Source: Gordonia sp. X0973 (GTDB taxonomy: Bacteria; Actinomycetota; Actinomycetes; Mycobacteriales; Mycobacteriaceae). Taken from it: a DNA stretch of 64,000 nt. Each line of letters begins with the position of its first letter. Position 1 is the first letter of the stretch. Below, one piece after another: positions 51,027 through 61,564 of this stretch. The notes beneath the pieces are model-generated. The model did no database searches. It had not been told where the DNA came from and was given only the letters and a program-made list of their open reading frames with translations. The position numbers and the translations under genes were made by a program. The stretch covers positions 2,294,001 to 2,358,000 of the forward strand of contig NZ_CP054691.1 in assembly GCF_013348785.1 (NCBI RefSeq). The letters run 5' to 3'.

Positions 51027-53039
51027 CTAGGCCAAACCGCGGCGGCGCAACAACGGCTCGACCGGGGCCGGGCCGCCGATGAGAGCGCGATGCGCCGCGA
51101 TCGGATCGACGCTGTCACCCGTCGAGAGAACAGTCTCGACGAACCGTCTGCCGAGGTCGCGATTCAAGCCGCCGTTCGCGTCGAACCACTCCCGTGTCGC
51201 CGCGTCGAGGACCTCGGACCACAGGTAGGCGTAGTACGCCGCCGAGTACCCGCCGGCGAACACGTGGTTGAAGTACGGGCTGCGGTAGCGCGGCGGGATC
51301 AGCGCGTTGTCCGCGCCGGCCCGCGTCAATGCCGCGTCCTCCACCGACCTCCACCCGTCGGCTTCCGGGATCTCGTCGGCGGAGAGCCGGTGCCACCCGA
51401 GGTCGACGATGGCCGCACCGAGATATTCGACGGTGGCATGTGCGGTCTCGGTTCCCGACGCCTCCCGCACCTGCTCGATCAGCTCGGCCGGGGCCTTCTC
51501 CCCCGTCTCGACGTGACGCGCGTAGTTCGCGATCACCTCCGGGTGCAGTGCCCAGTGCTCGTTGACCTGCGACGGGAATTCGACGAAGTCGCGCGGCACC
51601 GAGGTGCCCGACTGCGAGGAGAACCGCACGTCGGAGAGCAATCCGTGCAGTGCGTGCCCGAATTCGTGGAACAGGGTCGTCAGCTGGTCGACGGAGAGCA
51701 GCGTCGGCTCACCGGCGCTCGGCTTGGGGATGTTGAGCACGTTGACGACGACCGGCTTCTCGTCGAGTTCGCGGGATTGGTCGACGAAGGAGGTCATCCA
51801 CGCGCCGCCGCGCTTGGTCGGGCGGGCGTAGTAATCACCGAGGTAGAGGCCGATCCCGGTGCCGGATTCATCGCGGACCTCGAAGACGCGGACATCCGGG
51901 TGGTATCCGTGCAGGTCGTCGCGCTCGACGAAGCTAAGGCCGTAGAGCCTTCCGGCCGCGAAGAAGACCCCGTCGCGCAGGACCCGGTCCAGTTCGCAGT
52001 ACGACGTGAAGCCCGAGACGTCGACCTCCGCCCCGGCCGCGCGGTTCCGCTCCAGCCAATAGGTGTAGTCGGCCGCTTCGAGCTCTCCGCCGGCCAGCTC
52101 GCGCAGCGCCGACTTCTCGGCCTCGGCCGCGGGCTTCACCGCCTCGACGACCTCGGTGAGCAGCGCGACCACCGCGTCGACGTCGGGGGCGGTCTCCTCG
52201 TCGATGACGTAGGAGGCGTGGTCGGGGTAGCCGAGGAGTTCGGCCCGCCGCGCCCGCAGCGCCGCGATCTCGACGATCAGTTCGGTCGTGTCGTTCTCGT
52301 CCCCACCGGAACCGCGGGCCAGCGAGGCGTCGAAGACACGTCTGCGGGCGGTGGGGTCGGTGAGTTCGGCGACGCTGCTCTGACTGGTCGGCAGTTCGAG
52401 AGCGAGGAGCAATCCGGCGCGCCCCGCGTCGGCCGCCTTGGTCCGCGCCGCGGAGATCTCTCCCGCGGAAAGGCCGTCGAGCTGCGACTCGTCGTCGAAC
52501 GGCACGGCGACCGCGTTGGCGCCCTCGAGGACGAGTCGCCCGAATTCGGTGGTCAGGTCGGCCAGGCGCGCGGTGATGCGGCTCATCTCGGCGCGCCCGG
52601 CGTCGTCGAGTCGGGCCCCGGCGCGCACGCCGTCGCGGTACTGCCTGTCGAGCAGCCGGTACTCGTCGGTGGCCATAGCCGCGTCGGCGCGCCCGTCCCA
52701 CACCGCGGCGATCCGGCCGAACAGCACCGGATCGGATCGGATGGCACTGCTGTGCTCGGCGAGTCTCGGCGCGATCCGTGCGGCGATGTCGGTGCGTTCC
52801 GGCGTCGCGTCGGGGCCGAGGACGCCGTAGAACACCCGCAGCACCCGCGCCAGTTGCTGACCCGAATTCTCCAGTGCGACAACGGTGTTGGCGAAGGTCG
52901 GCGCCTTGTCGTTCGCGGTGATCGCGGCCACCTCGGCGCGGTGGGCGGCCATCGCCGCGTCGACGGCCGGCTCGAAGTCGGTGTCGGAGATCGACGCGAA
53001 GTCCGGCAATCCGTACGGCAGTGCGCTGCGCTCGAGCAC
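51027..53039 (-). CDS. M3-family zinc oligopeptidase (Dcp/OpdA type)
   Basis: A 670-residue metallopeptidase. The active site HEFGHALH (458-465) supplies two zinc ligands and the catalytic Glu; the third ligand Glu is expected downstream in DFVEFPSQVNEHW. Length and the N-terminal helical part match peptidyl-dipeptidase Dcp/oligopeptidase A, which degrade short peptides in the cytoplasm. The GTG at 53039 comes directly after the lepA stop, with AAGGGGAAG as ribosome-binding site, so it is probably co-transcribed with lepA. Confidence 0.94.
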   Translation of the reverse strand: MLERSALPYGLPDFASISDTDFEPAVDAAMAAHRAEVAAITANDKAPTFANTVVALENSGQQLARVLRVFYGVLGPDATPERTDIAARIAPRLAEHSSAIRSDPVLFGRIAAVWDGRADAAMATDEYRLLDRQYRDGVRAGARLDDAGRAEMSRITARLADLTTEFGRLVLEGANAVAVPFDDESQLDGLSAGEISAARTKAADAGRAGLLLALELPTSQSSVAELTDPTARRRVFDASLARGSGGDENDTTELIVEIAALRARRAELLGYPDHASYVIDEETAPDVDAVVALLTEVVEAVKPAAEAEKSALRELAGGELEAADYTYWLERNRAAGAEVDVSGFTSYCELDRVLRDGVFFAAGRLYGLSFVERDDLHGYHPDVRVFEVRDESGTGIGLYLGDYYARPTKRGGAWMTSFVDQSRELDEKPVVVNVLNIPKPSAGEPTLLSVDQLTTLFHEFGHALHGLLSDVRFSSQSGTSVPRDFVEFPSQVNEHWALHPEVIANYARHVETGEKAPAELIEQVREASGTETAHATVEYLGAAIVDLGWHRLSADEIPEADGWRSVEDAALTRAGADNALIPPRYRSPYFNHVFAGGYSAAYYAYLWSEVLDAATREWFDANGGLNRDLGRRFVETVLSTGDSVDPIAAHRALIGGPAPVEPLLRRRGLA

Positions 53040-54899
<1,860 letters not shown>

Positions 54900-54954
54900 C
54901 TCTACTGCTCCTTGGCGCGGTTTCCCCCAGTTTCTCACACTAGGCTCGGCGGAC

Positions 54955-55626
54955 ATGGACCCTGACGCCGCAGCCGAGACCACGACGGTGGACGACGACG
55001 GTGTGGTCGCCGACGTCACCACCCCGGCCGGGCCGGTCCGCGGCCTGGTCGTCCTCGCCCACGGCGCCGGCGGCAACCGTCGGGCCGAGATCCTGCGGGC
55101 CTACGCCGACGCGTTCAACGCGCACGGATTCGTCGCCGCCCGCATCGACCTGCCCTACCGCCAACAGCGACCGAAGGGCCCGCCGTCGGCGTCGAGATCC
55201 GGTGACGACCGGGACGGTATCCGTCGGGCCCTGGAACGATTCCGGCCGCTCGCTCCGGGCGGGCCGGTGGTCGTCGGCGGCCACTCCTACGGCGGCAGGC
55301 AGGCGTCGATGGTCGTGGCCGAGGACGGGGCGGGCACCGCCGACGTCCTGCTGCTCAGTTCCTATCCGCTGCACCCGCCGGGCAAACCGGAGCGCCGACG
55401 GATCGAGCACCTCCCCGACATCCGCGTCCCCACCGTCGTCGTACACGGCCGGACCGACCCCTTCGCCTCCGCTGACGAACTCGAAGAGGCGGTCGCGCTC
55501 ATCGACGCGCCGACGCTCGTCGTCACCGTGGCCGCGCCGCATGCCCTCAACCCGGCCCGCACCGGGGTCGCGGACCTGGCCGTCGAGGCCGTCAACGAGA
55601 TGCTTGGCCCAGACTCGGTCAACTGA
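54955..55626 (+). CDS. KANL3/Tex30-like alpha/beta-hydrolase
   Basis: A 223-residue small hydrolase. [17 protein letters not shown] (about residues 31-47) gives the oxyanion region, [12 protein letters not shown] the nucleophile elbow, HGRTDPFAS the acid and APHAL the histidine. This matches the dienelactone-hydrolase-like KANL3/Tex30 group of unknown substrate. The ATG at 54955 sits directly opposite possible lepA starts, so the two divergent genes share a very short promoter region of roughly 55 bases. Confidence 0.82.
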   Translation: MDPDAAAETTTVDDDGVVADVTTPAGPVRGLVVLAHGAGGNRRAEILRAYADAFNAHGFVAARIDLPYRQQRPKGPPSASRSGDDRDGIRRALERFRPLAPGGPVVVGGHSYGGRQASMVVAEDGAGTADVLLLSSYPLHPPGKPERRRIEHLPDIRVPTVVVHGRTDPFASADELEEAVALIDAPTLVVTVAAPHALNPARTGVADLAVEAVNEMLGPDSVN

Positions 55627-55672
55627 CCGACAAGGCGGCGCGGCGCCGACAGATGTGCCTTATCCTTCTCGC

Positions 55673-56050
55673 ATGATCGCACGCAAGCACATCGCCGCCC
55701 TCGGTATCTCCGCGGCGCTCGCCACCGGCGGCGCCCTGCTTCCGACGGCCGCACCCTCGGCCCACGCGTACACCTACAACTACGGCGCCATCGCCTACTC
55801 GCAGAACCAAAGCGTCGCCTACGCCGTCAACTACCCGAGCGCCCGTGCCGCGGCCAACGCGGCCTACGCCCGGTGCGGCGCCGGCTGCGGATACTTCACC
55901 TTCTACAACTCGTGCGGGGCCGTCGCCTACAGCCCCAACCGCATCGGCAAGGCCTGGGGCTACCGCACCGCGGCCGGCGCCAAGGCCGCCGCACGTCGGC
56001 AGGCCGGATGGGGCGGTCGGGTCCGCATCTGGGCCTGCACCTCGCGCTGA
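55673..56050 (+). CDS. Secreted DUF4189-domain protein
   Basis: A 125-residue precursor with a Sec signal peptide (residues 1-32, ending PSAHA) and a mature DUF4189 domain starting YTYNYGAIAYS. Four cysteines (68, 72, 81, 122) are likely in two disulfides. The domain has a repeated GAIAYS/GAVAYS theme. DUF4189 proteins are common secreted proteins in actinobacteria and proteobacteria with no established function. It follows the hydrolase gene by 46 bases and precedes the MazF-like gene by 13 bases on the same strand. Confidence 0.85.
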   Translation: MIARKHIAALGISAALATGGALLPTAAPSAHAYTYNYGAIAYSQNQSVAYAVNYPSARAAANAAYARCGAGCGYFTFYNSCGAVAYSPNRIGKAWGYRTAAGAKAAARRQAGWGGRVRIWACTSR

Positions 56051-56063
56051 CATACTCGTCGCC

Positions 56064-56510
56064 ATGACCGACGCATCGGAGCCGCGCCCCTCGGGCGCGG
56101 CTCCGGTCGTCTCCGACACCCGAACCGTCGCGCGGGCAGTCGTCTACTCCCCCGATCTCGACGGCGAGGCCGATCCCGGCGAGATCGTGTGGACGTGGGT
56201 GCCGTTCGAAGAGGACCACACCCGGGGCAAGGACCGGCCCGTTCTCGTCGTCGGCCGCGACCCGCGCGACCGCGAACCCGACCATCTGCTCGGGCTGATG
56301 CTCTCCAGCAAGCCCTACCACGCCGACGACCCGGAATGGCTCCCGATCGGGGTCGGCACCTGGGACGACGAGAACCGCCCCAGTTTCGTACGACTCGACC
56401 GCACCCTCCTCGTCGTCGCCGACCGGATCCGTCGCGAAGGCGCGATCCTGGACCGGCAGCGCTTCGACGCCGTCGCGCGGGAACTGCGCGCCCACTACGG
56501 CTGGAGCTGA
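56064..56510 (+). CDS. PemK/MazF-fold protein without adjacent antitoxin
   Basis: A 148-residue protein with the CcdB/PemK barrel outline: GEIVWTWVPFEEDHTRGKDRPVLVVGRD (about residues 38-65) and FVRLDRTLLVVADRI (about 113-127). True MazF toxins begin near GDIVWVD and are about 110 residues; here there is a 30-residue N-terminal extension. No antitoxin gene lies upstream; the preceding gene encodes a secreted DUF4189 protein. It may be a non-toxic relative. A 13-bp hairpin lies in codons 5-14. Confidence 0.75.
   Translation: MTDASEPRPSGAAPVVSDTRTVARAVVYSPDLDGEADPGEIVWTWVPFEEDHTRGKDRPVLVVGRDPRDREPDHLLGLMLSSKPYHADDPEWLPIGVGTWDDENRPSFVRLDRTLLVVADRIRREGAILDRQRFDAVARELRAHYGWS
56077..56105 (+). other. 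Strong GC hairpin in the 5' coding part of the MazF-like gene
   Basis: A perfect 13-base-pair stem (56077-56089 with 56093-56105) has a three-base loop CTC. It starts 27 bases after the stop of the DUF4189 gene. It could terminate that transcript or reduce translation of the MazF-like gene. The sequence also encodes normal residues (EPRPSGAA), so it may have no RNA role. Confidence 0.45.
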
Positions 56511-56525
56511 TCCGCGGAATCGTCC

Positions 56526-57668
56526 TCAGCGGGCCGATCGGCGTTGCCGGGCGCGGTTGCGCACCCCGACCGCCCGTCGCCTGGCCTTGCGCACGACGTT
56601 GCGCGCGGCCGACTCCCAGCGCCGCGGCGGGGCGGGGAGCGGCGCGATCTTCACCCAGCCGGCCAGTGCGTCGAGCGCCGCGTCGAGAACCTCCTGCTGC
56701 GTTGGCGGCTGTGCGTCGCCCTCGTCGGCCTCACCCACCGCGAGATCGTCGAGGGATCCGACGACGTCGTAGCCGCGCCGGGTCAGTTCCGCCGTCATCG
56801 TCTCCGCCTGGCGCGTCGCCCAGCTCCGTTGGGCGGCCGAGAGTCCCTGCGGCTCCCCCGTCCGCTCCGCGCCGAACATCACCTCGCCGATCAACTCGCC
56901 CTTGACGACGCGTTCGTAGCGCGCCCACTCCACATCCGACGGCTGCAGCCGGTCGTTGAGTTGGCGCAGGAATTCGGCTTGCGCGGCCGACAACGACGAG
57001 TTCGCCGTTTCGATCGGCGCGGAGAGGGTCGCCGGGTCGACGCCGAGAACACCGACGAACCGTTCCCACAGCCCGTCGCCGGGCGCGGCCTCCCGGGGCA
57101 CCGTGACGACGTGGATGCGCTCCGGCTCGACGAGGCCGGACCAGTCGTCGAGGATGCGGACGTAGTCCTGGAACTCCCAGAACGGCCCCTCCTCGCCGTG
57201 GCCGAGGTCACCCGATCCGGCCCGATCGGCGACCGCGGCCACGAACTCGTCGAAGGTGCCGCGACGCTGGTTCTTCACGTTCTCCTGCCACGCCGACGGC
57301 AGCTGCCGTGCCAGGTCGCGCACGGTCACCACCACGTGCACCTCGTCGGCGAAATCGAGTGCGCCGACGAACTGCGCGATCTGCTCGCGGTTCGCCGTGG
57401 CCAGCAGCTCGTGGGACACCAGGCTGGTGCCCGGCCATGCTTTCATCTGCGCGATCATCGTCGGCCACGCCTGGGCGTGCTCCGGATCGACCCAGTCCAG
57501 GTAGCGCTCGGGTTGCAGGTGGGCGGCGGCGTGGAAATGGTCGTCGATCGCGTCCCCCGGGTAGAGCAGCCCGGCCTTCAACGCCAGATCCCGATTCCGC
57601 CACAGCCGGTCCTGTAAGTGAGTGGTACCGGTCTTCGGGAGTCCGATGTGGACGAATACGACAGACAT
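56526..57668 (-). CDS. Sulfotransferase-like P-loop protein
   Basis: A 380-residue protein. The N-terminus [18 protein letters not shown] (about residues 5-22) is the PAPS-binding P-loop-like motif of sulfotransferases, and [17 protein letters not shown] (about 111-127) resembles the 3'-phosphate-binding segment. The C-terminus is strongly basic. Actinobacterial members modify cell-wall lipids, glycans or small molecules. It would need PAPS, yet no PAPS-forming kinase is in the window. It converges with the MazF-like gene and is divergent from rpsT. Confidence 0.78.
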   Translation of the reverse strand: MSVVFVHIGLPKTGTTHLQDRLWRNRDLALKAGLLYPGDAIDDHFHAAAHLQPERYLDWVDPEHAQAWPTMIAQMKAWPGTSLVSHELLATANREQIAQFVGALDFADEVHVVVTVRDLARQLPSAWQENVKNQRRGTFDEFVAAVADRAGSGDLGHGEEGPFWEFQDYVRILDDWSGLVEPERIHVVTVPREAAPGDGLWERFVGVLGVDPATLSAPIETANSSLSAAQAEFLRQLNDRLQPSDVEWARYERVVKGELIGEVMFGAERTGEPQGLSAAQRSWATRQAETMTAELTRRGYDVVGSLDDLAVGEADEGDAQPPTQQEVLDAALDALAGWVKIAPLPAPPRRWESAARNVVRKARRRAVGVRNRARQRRSAR

Positions 57669-57702
57669 ACCGCTCACCCTAGCGGCGCCGCCACCGCGCG
57701 AT

Positions 57703-57732
57703 TTGGGGTGCCACACCCGCTGCTGGTAAAGT
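57703..57732 (+). promoter_or_regulatory. Predicted promoter of rpsT
   Basis: TTGGGG (57703-57708) as a weak -35 and TAAAGT (57727-57732) as a -10 with extended TGG are separated by 18 bases. They lie in the 108-base gap before rpsT and about 45 bases before the start codon. Confidence 0.45.
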
Positions 57733-57776
57733 CGACCGTCGTTGTCATCCCAGATCTAGTTAGAGGACAAACTCGC

Positions 57777-58037
57777 GTGGCAAACATTAAATCGCAGGTC
57801 AAGCGCATCAAGACCAATGAGAAGGCGCGTCGACGCAACCAGTCGGTTCGCTCCGCCCTTCGCACCTCGATCCGCAACTTCCGCGAGGCCGTCGCCTCCG
57901 GCGACAAGGACAAGGCCGGCGAGCTGCTGACCGCGACCAGCCGCCAGCTCGACAAGGCCGCCAGCAAGGGCGTCATCCACGCCAACCAGGCCGCCAACAA
58001 GAAGTCGGCCATGGCGATCGCCGTCAACAAGCTCTGA
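57777..58037 (+). CDS. rpsT: 30S ribosomal protein S20
   Basis: An 86-residue basic protein, essentially all helical, binding 16S rRNA early in 30S assembly. It starts [20 protein letters not shown] after the GTG at 57777, and ends [11 protein letters not shown], matching S20. GAGGA lies nine bases upstream. It converges with holA, a classic bacterial arrangement, and the two are separated by a strong hairpin at 58054-58090. Confidence 0.98.
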   Translation: MANIKSQVKRIKTNEKARRRNQSVRSALRTSIRNFREAVASGDKDKAGELLTATSRQLDKAASKGVIHANQAANKKSAMAIAVNKL

Positions 58038-58053
58038 TCTGATCTTTCGCTGA

Positions 58054-58090
58054 TTCACCCCGGTGACGACCACGCGGTCACCGGGGTGAA
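58054..58090. terminator. Bidirectional terminator between rpsT and holA
   Basis: Perfect 14-base arms (TTCACCCCGGTGAC at 58054-58067 and its complement at 58077-58090) with a nine-base loop lie in the gap between the converging stops. TTGCGTT follows on the + strand. Confidence 0.85.
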
Positions 58091-58095
58091 TTGCG

Positions 58096-59064
58096 TTACT
58101 GCCCGCGGCTGCGGCGGGACCGCAGCGCGGCCACCTGCGACACCGCGCTGACCAAGCTGTAGTCGGCGTCGGCCGCCTGTCCCTTCACGTCACCGTTGAG
58201 CTGCGCGACGACCACCGCGGCGGCACCGATCGACGCCGTGTCCCACGCGGCCGCCTGGGCCTGCAGCTTCTTCACCCGACTCGGCGGCATCCCCAGCTCC
58301 GATGCCGCGGACTGCGGATTGGTGGAGCCGAGTCCGCGCACCCGCGCGATGCCGTGGACCGCCTCGGCAAGCGCGTCGGCGAGGATCACCCGTGGCGTCC
58401 CGTGGTGCATCGCCCAGGCCAGCGCCTCCAATGCCCCGGCCTGGTCGCCGGTGACCGCCTTGTCGGCGATTTCGAATCCCTTCACCTCGGCGCGCCCCGA
58501 GTAGTAGGTCTCCACCGCCTGCTCGGTGATCTTCCCCCCGGTGTCGGCGACGAGCTGACTGGCCGCGGCGGCGAGTTCGCGCAGGTCCGATCCCACGTTG
58601 GCGAGCATCAGCTCGACGATGTCGCGGGAGACACGGACTCCGAGCTGCTGGAACTCGCGTCGGACGAAGTCGGCCCGATCCGACGGCCAGCGCGGCGTCG
58701 CACAGTCGACGACCTCTGCACCGGCCTTGCGCAGGTCGGCCACCATCGACTTGGCACGTCCCCCGCCGGAGTGCGCGACGATGAGCGTGATGCCGTCCGG
58801 GATCTCGCCCAACGTCGACGTGATGACCGCGGCGGGTTCCTTGCCCGCCTCACCGGCCGCCTCCAGGACGATGGCGCGCAGATCGCCGAACAGTGAGGGC
58901 GAGAGCAACTCGGCCAACTCGGCCGCGGTGACCTCCCCGGCGCGTATCCGGGTGACTGGCACCGACTCGCCGCCCTCGCGGCCCATCTCGCGGACGATCT
59001 GCCCGACGGCGCGCTCGATCAGGAAGTCGTTGTCGCCGAGGAGCAGATGAAGGGGGTGCGTCAC
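58096..59064 (-). CDS. holA: DNA polymerase III subunit delta
   Basis: A 322-residue clamp-loader subunit that opens the beta clamp. The N-terminal part (LHLLLGDNDFLIERAVGQIV; LSPSLFGDLRAIVLE) has the AAA+-like fold without a Walker A, as in delta. The C-terminal collar domain is helical. The GTG at 59064 is selected because GGGGG precedes it; an upstream GTG at 59088 is possible. Its first 215 bases overlap the 3' end of the comEC open frame. Confidence 0.94.
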   Translation of the reverse strand: MTHPLHLLLGDNDFLIERAVGQIVREMGREGGESVPVTRIRAGEVTAAELAELLSPSLFGDLRAIVLEAAGEAGKEPAAVITSTLGEIPDGITLIVAHSGGGRAKSMVADLRKAGAEVVDCATPRWPSDRADFVRREFQQLGVRVSRDIVELMLANVGSDLRELAAAASQLVADTGGKITEQAVETYYSGRAEVKGFEIADKAVTGDQAGALEALAWAMHHGTPRVILADALAEAVHGIARVRGLGSTNPQSAASELGMPPSRVKKLQAQAAAWDTASIGAAAVVVAQLNGDVKGQAADADYSLVSAVSQVAALRSRRSRGQ

Positions 59065-60553
59065 GCCCCCATCGTGCCAGACGCGCACGCCGGAGCACCG
59101 TCGGTGCGACGCAGGCCGCCAGGAGTACCCCGGTCACCCAGAGCGGACCGGCCGGGACCGTCGCCCACGGACCGCCGAAGAGTCGCGCAACCGCCAGAAT
59201 CCACCACAGCCCCGGCTCGCAGGCCGTGATCAGCAGCTGCGCCACCGATGTCGCCAACGCGAGGTCGACTGCGGCGAGCAGCAGCGCGATCGCCCCGAGC
59301 ACGGTCACCAGCGGAACCGCCGGTGCCACCGCGAGGTTGGCGGCGATCGCCGTCAGGCTGACCCGCCCGGAGATCAGGGCGATCAACGGCGCCGTCACCA
59401 GATAGGCGACCGTCGACATCGCCGCCGCGTCGGCCACTCCGCGCGGCCAGCCGCGTTCGACCAGCCACTCGCGCAACCGCGGAGCCCAGACGATCAGCGC
59501 GGCCGTCGCCGCAACCGACATCGCGAACCCCGCGTCCGCGGCGAGACCGGGCCACACGAGCAACCCGACCACCACGGCCCCGGCGAGCGCGGGCATGGCC
59601 GGGCGACCCCGCGACGCCGCCATCGCCAGCAGCCCGATTCCCCCCATCACCGCCGCGCGGATCACGCTCGGCGAAAGTTCGACCAGGATCGCGAACGCCG
59701 CCGTCACGAATACCCCGGCCACCACGGTCGCCCGGATGGACCCGCCGACGACCGCGATCAGCAGCACCACCGACCCGACGATCAGGGCGAAGTTCGCCCC
59801 GGAGACGGCGAGCAGGTGGGTCAGGCCGGCTTGTCGAAACTGTGCGTCCACCGTCTCCTCCCCCACGCTCGTATCCCCCACGACCAACCCCGGCAGCAGC
59901 CCGGCCTCGCGGTGCCCCAACGCGGCGGCACAGGCCCGACGGAAGCGGGCGCGCACCATCTCGGCCAGCCGTTGGTATCCGGGTGCCGGGGCCTGGACAA
60001 TCGGCGGCCCGCGCATGGTGAGCCGGGCCGCGGTCAGCCCGCGTTGTTGCGGAGCCCGAATCGCCGCCATGCCGCGCACGCGCTGGCCGACGCGCAGGTC
60101 CAGCCAGCCGCGTCCCCCGGTCTGCTTCGACGACGCGAAGACGAGCACCTGTGCGTCGGGGACTGCCCTTCCATCCACCGAATGCACCCGGGCGCGGATC
60201 CAGACCAAGTCCGGATCGGCGCCGCTGACCTTGGGATCCTCGGTCGCGCTGATCACCACCGCGGCCGTGGCACCCTCGAGCTGGCGCAACGGATGCGCGT
60301 CGACGCGATCGGTTCGGATGAGCAGTGCCGTGCCGCTCCCGAACGTCAGTCCCGCCGCGGCGAGGATGACGAGTGCCGCGCGCAGCGCTCGCGCGGCTGC
60401 GGCCACCCACAGCACAGCGGCCGCCGACACCAACAAGCCGAGCGACCCGAGGATCGCCGCGACCAGGGCGGTGCGCGCACACCCCACACCGATCCAGCTG
60501 ATCAACCAGCAGGCCGCCGCGGGAACGGTCAGGCGCAGGTCGAGCGCGGACAT
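58850..60553 (-). CDS. comEC: ComEC/Rec2-family DNA-uptake membrane protein
   Basis: The open frame encodes 567 residues. N-terminal membrane segments, an OB-like DUF4131 region (about residues 85-190) and the competence domain (about 215-470, with GLTHLLAVSGANFALIVG and LSPSVIRAAVMGG) are clear. No C-terminal metallo-beta-lactamase domain is present, as in mycobacteria. The last 75 or so residues are Arg-rich and lie in another frame of holA, with no earlier stop; the true end may differ if a base was lost or gained near 59060. It follows comEA by six bases. Natural transformation in this group is not established. Confidence 0.85.
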   Translation of the reverse strand: MSALDLRLTVPAAACWLISWIGVGCARTALVAAILGSLGLLVSAAAVLWVAAAARALRAALVILAAAGLTFGSGTALLIRTDRVDAHPLRQLEGATAAVVISATEDPKVSGADPDLVWIRARVHSVDGRAVPDAQVLVFASSKQTGGRGWLDLRVGQRVRGMAAIRAPQQRGLTAARLTMRGPPIVQAPAPGYQRLAEMVRARFRRACAAALGHREAGLLPGLVVGDTSVGEETVDAQFRQAGLTHLLAVSGANFALIVGSVVLLIAVVGGSIRATVVAGVFVTAAFAILVELSPSVIRAAVMGGIGLLAMAASRGRPAMPALAGAVVVGLLVWPGLAADAGFAMSVAATAALIVWAPRLREWLVERGWPRGVADAAAMSTVAYLVTAPLIALISGRVSLTAIAANLAVAPAVPLVTVLGAIALLLAAVDLALATSVAQLLITACEPGLWWILAVARLFGGPWATVPAGPLWVTGVLLAACVAPTVLRRARLARWGRDAPPSSAPRRQRLPDRARRRADRPRDGPRGRRVGASHPDTRRGGHRGRVGRVALALTVRRSARHRPGGGR

Positions 60554-60559
60554 GCCGGT

Positions 60560-61468
60560 TCACCTCCCGCCCACGGTCACGAGCCCGCGCAGCCGCTGCA
60601 ACCGTGCCGGACCGATACCGTCGACCTCGCCGAGCTGGTCCACCGAGGTGAACCCGCCGTGGGCGGTGCGCCACTCGACAATCGCCTTGGCGGTCACCGG
60701 CCCCACTCCGGGCAGCGAGTCCAGCTGTTCGACGGTCGCCGTGTTCAGGTCGATCGCGGCGCCCGCACCCGGAGCGGCCGGAGGCGGGGATGCCCGTTCC
60801 CCGTCGACGCCGATGATCGTGCTGCGCAGCCCCGCCCGGCCCGGCGCCTCGGCCAGCCCCACCACCACTTGGTCGCCGTCGCGCAGCGGGCGCGCGAGGT
60901 TCAGGGAGAGCAGGTCGGCCCCGGGGCGCGCACCGCCGGCCACGCGGAGCGCATCGGCGACGCGCGACTGCGGCGGCAGGCGCACCAATCCCGGGTGGAC
61001 GACCAACCCCACAACACTGACGACGAGCGGCGAAGCGGGCCGCGGCGTCGAGGGCGGTCCGCCAGGCCGCACGGCCACCGGGGACTGCCGAGCCGCGGGC
61101 CCGGCCGACGCCGGGAAGTCGACCAGGGGCACCGTCTCCGCCGGTGCGCGCAGCGCGAAATACCCGGCCACCAGTGCCGCCAGCACCCCGACGACCACCA
61201 GAACCACCGCTGCCGGTGGCAGCGGTGAGACCCGCGGGCCGCGCGAATCCTCGTCGGCGTCCCGGATGGCGCCGGCATCGTCATCGAGGAGATCAGCCAC
61301 CGCGAAGCCGTCGGCGGCGGCCTCCCCCTCCGCCCACACATCGGCGTCGAGCCACCGGGGCTTCGCGGCGATCCCCCAGGGCGGACTCTCGGGCGACGCC
61401 TCTCCAGCAGCCAGGCGCGCGAGACGTCGCCGCACGATCTCCGGTTCGACTGCTCGCCCACTCCTCAT
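60560..61468 (-). CDS. comEA: ComEA-family DNA-binding competence protein
   Basis: A 302-residue protein: a cytoplasmic N-terminus, a membrane segment at about residues 84-104 (PPAAVVLVVVGVLAALVAGYF), a proline-rich linker, an SLBB domain (about 148-205) and two helix-hairpin-helix motifs at the C-terminus (DLNTATVEQLDSLPGVGPVTA and VDGIGPARLQRLRG). ComEA binds DNA outside the membrane and hands it to ComEC, encoded next. The comEA-comEC-holA order is widespread. Confidence 0.93.
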   Translation of the reverse strand: MRSGRAVEPEIVRRRLARLAAGEASPESPPWGIAAKPRWLDADVWAEGEAAADGFAVADLLDDDAGAIRDADEDSRGPRVSPLPPAAVVLVVVGVLAALVAGYFALRAPAETVPLVDFPASAGPAARQSPVAVRPGGPPSTPRPASPLVVSVVGLVVHPGLVRLPPQSRVADALRVAGGARPGADLLSLNLARPLRDGDQVVVGLAEAPGRAGLRSTIIGVDGERASPPPAAPGAGAAIDLNTATVEQLDSLPGVGPVTAKAIVEWRTAHGGFTSVDQLGEVDGIGPARLQRLRGLVTVGGR

Positions 61469-61564
61469 GCAGCCGAGGCTAGAGTCGGCCGACGTCCGCC
61501 AAGCCTCACAACGAGCCGCTCGGCGCCGGGTCTGTGGACGGCGTCGAACTGTGGAAAAGCCGCG

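Noticed and set aside
56064..56510. Toxin-antitoxin locus
   Set aside because: The MazF-fold gene has no antitoxin-sized DNA-binding gene upstream or downstream; the upstream neighbour encodes a secreted DUF4189 protein.
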